From positions 1 through 64,000 of IMG/VR virus record IMGVR_UViG_3300015371_000029: a stretch of 64,000 bases of DNA; one strand, 5' to 3'. Below are positions 62,589 through 64,000 of this stretch, in pieces (within the stretch, counting starts at the first letter, position 1; each line of letters opens with the position of its first letter). This DNA is from a virus. Made by a program: the position numbers and the translations under genes. The notes under the pieces were generated by a model. That model worked only from the letters and a program-made list of their open reading frames with translations. It was not told the DNA's origin and did not search any database.

Positions 62589-63649
62589 GACGGCCGATCC
62601 TCGTCAGTCGTCGTGATGCCGGCCCAGGGGTTCGCGAGCCATTCCTGGGGCTGAATGCCGTCGAGCATTTCTCCGTCCGGCATGCAGAACGTGCCATCCT
62701 CCCAATCGTGGCCGTCCCACTTATCGGGAGGCACGCCCATTGCCGCGAGAGAATTGACGCGATGACGGATTGAACAACCCCGGTCGAGTTTCCCCATGAA
62801 GACGCACTTCCCGGCCTGGTAGCAGACCGGCGTAAACGTTTGCGGCAGAGGCTGAGAAACTCTCGCCCACTGCCAAGCGCCGTCGCGCGGGTGGATGCCC
62901 AAGGAATCACTCGGGTGCCAATAGGTGCTAACGTGGCTACGGATCACCTTGACAATCCCGATAGCGACCGAGCGCCATTCGAACTGCGCCTGGGTGCAGA
63001 GCCGCTTCCCCATCTCGGTGACGAGGTTGCGAAAGTTCGTCTTGTAGTTCAGTCGCGTCGTCACGCAATGAGGCAGAAGTCCACGAGCATCCTCGGCAGG
63101 AACGCCCATACCGATCAGAGTCTCGTATGCCTGCTCGGCCTGCTCCAAGCCTTCCAAGAACTTCACGAGCGCATCAGCATCACTCGCGATTGTGGGCGGA
63201 ATCGCTGCTTCCTGGGCGATGCCACGCTTGACAGCGAAGCGAAGCGACTCCTGCGCATAGACGGCAGTACGCTGCCTCACCATCTGGTGGGTGAAGGCGC
63301 GGGTGACGCCCTCGATGAAGAAGTGGAGATCGATGAACTCCCAGGCTGCCTTCAGGTGCGTCCGGAGGGATTCCTCCCAATACTCCACGCGCTCTTCATC
63401 CGTGATGTGGCTGAGATCGTAGGTCGGCTTGCCGGCATACATCCGGAAGGCCGAAGCGACGACGCCGAGCGGATCCGGTGTCGCACTGAGAAGGAAGACC
63501 TGTGGAGTCACGCGCGACTTAGCCTCATCCCTCTTCATCGGCGTAGCCTCGAACATCGCTGCGTCGCCGTAATGGATGAGATCCTTGGATTGTTCGTGAT
63601 CCTGGCGATCAAGGCGGTCGAATGTGTCCTGTTCGCGTTCGGCGCTCAT
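62585..63649 (-). CDS. thyX: FAD-dependent thymidylate synthase
   Basis: 354 residues. The ThyX motif appears as RQR-x-x-V-Y-A-Q-ESLRF (125-138) after the helix THQMV. LLPHCVTTRLNYKTNFRNL (about 193-212) is also characteristic. It makes dTMP from dUMP using FAD and methylene-tetrahydrofolate. The C-terminal 100 residues, with CYQAGKCVFMGKLDRGCSIRH, extend beyond a minimal ThyX. ATGA overlap with the upstream gene. Confidence 0.92.
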   Translation of the reverse strand: MSAEREQDTFDRLDRQDHEQSKDLIHYGDAAMFEATPMKRDEAKSRVTPQVFLLSATPDPLGVVASAFRMYAGKPTYDLSHITDEERVEYWEESLRTHLKAAWEFIDLHFFIEGVTRAFTHQMVRQRTAVYAQESLRFAVKRGIAQEAAIPPTIASDADALVKFLEGLEQAEQAYETLIGMGVPAEDARGLLPHCVTTRLNYKTNFRNLVTEMGKRLCTQAQFEWRSVAIGIVKVIRSHVSTYWHPSDSLGIHPRDGAWQWARVSQPLPQTFTPVCYQAGKCVFMGKLDRGCSIRHRVNSLAAMGVPPDKWDGHDWEDGTFCMPDGEMLDGIQPQEWLANPWAGITTTDEDRPS

Positions 63650-63966
63650 AGCTCCCCCTTCAGGATGCGCGCCGCGAAGATCGCGTAGTTGATGATGTCC
63701 GGGATCTCTTCCAGGATGTCAATTGCCGGCGGGTCGGTGCCCTCGCGCTCCGCGTACTCCAGTGCCTGGAAGACCCGCTCGACCTTGATCTTGGCCTGAC
63801 GGATCTGATCCATGGCGGAGTATTGCTTCCAGAGACCGTGTCGGATCCGCTCGCGATCCATGTGCACATCGACGGCGTTCTGGACGATCCTTTGGTAGGC
63901 CGCTGCGTCTTGAAGGGTGATCGCGTCCTCATCGAAGTCGAGGACAAAATCTGGCTTTGTACTCAT
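63646..63966 (-). CDS. Nucleotide-modification-associated protein (DUF1599-like)
   Basis: 106 residues behind CTAGGAGGCTACG. A helical fold ending in EEIPDIINYAIFAARILKG, the conserved end of the nucleotide-modification-associated domain found beside thymidylate synthase genes in phages. It begins the visible part of the metabolism operon, coupled to thyX by an ATGA overlap. Confidence 0.75.
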   Translation of the reverse strand: MSTKPDFVLDFDEDAITLQDAAAYQRIVQNAVDVHMDRERIRHGLWKQYSAMDQIRQAKIKVERVFQALEYAEREGTDPPAIDILEEIPDIINYAIFAARILKGEL

Positions 63967-64000
63967 CGTAGCCTCCTAGCTGTTTCGATCAGGGTTTTGT

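Overview
The window reads as a GC-rich genome segment of a tailed double-stranded DNA phage (Caudoviricetes) with a contractile tail. The portal, protease-scaffold, capsid, sheath, tube and baseplate genes are Mu/P2-like. Several features point to a Gram-positive, probably actinobacterial, host: a transglycosylase-like domain with the GLFQQR-type motif in the tail hub, an NlpC/P60 hub domain, an amidase with a peptidoglycan-binding domain, and a secreted Rpf-like muralytic enzyme. The host is an inference. No integrase, tRNA or CRISPR array was seen. The left edge cuts a gene, so the genome continues beyond the window.

Layout. (1) 1-17.57 kb: 46 small genes, all leftward. Most are of unknown function, with small zinc-binding, DNA-binding, membrane, KTSC, DUF2786, DUF6011 and SLOG-like proteins among them. 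About 28 intergenic gaps carry the same device: two tandem hairpins whose stems differ in sequence but always pair, followed by a very strong Shine-Dalgarno that usually reads AGGAGGGTACC. This regularly repeated leader system is the most unusual feature here. (2) 17.57-20.39 kb: a mostly non-coding hub between the divergent arms. It has long inverted repeats, a rightward-facing copy of the leader, an intrinsic terminator, 15-bp direct repeats, pentamer-type repeats, a switch in strand composition, and one gene (19516-19884) with a structured leader and its own terminator. (3) 20.39-24.2 kb: a rightward chain of tiny overlapping genes, many starting at TTG or GTG, including a RuvC-like nuclease. 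(4) 24.2-55.3 kb: rightward late genes for terminase, portal, protease/scaffold, decoration, capsid, a 29-repeat surface protein, connectors, sheath, an inserted HNH endonuclease, tube, frameshifted tail chaperone, tape measure, hub, baseplate, fibres, and a lysis/membrane cluster. (5) 55.3-64 kb: leftward genes for HU, a secreted Rpf-like enzyme, an HNH endonuclease, DNA polymerase III alpha, a methyltransferase, two deoxyribosyltransferase-like proteins, ThyX and a nucleotide-associated protein.

Together, the right-hand leftward block supplies replication and thymidylate metabolism, the rightward block builds and releases the virion, and the left-hand bank is most simply read as early or accessory host-interaction functions whose expression is set gene by gene through the repeated hairpin leaders. 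That last role is inferred from position, size and arrangement.
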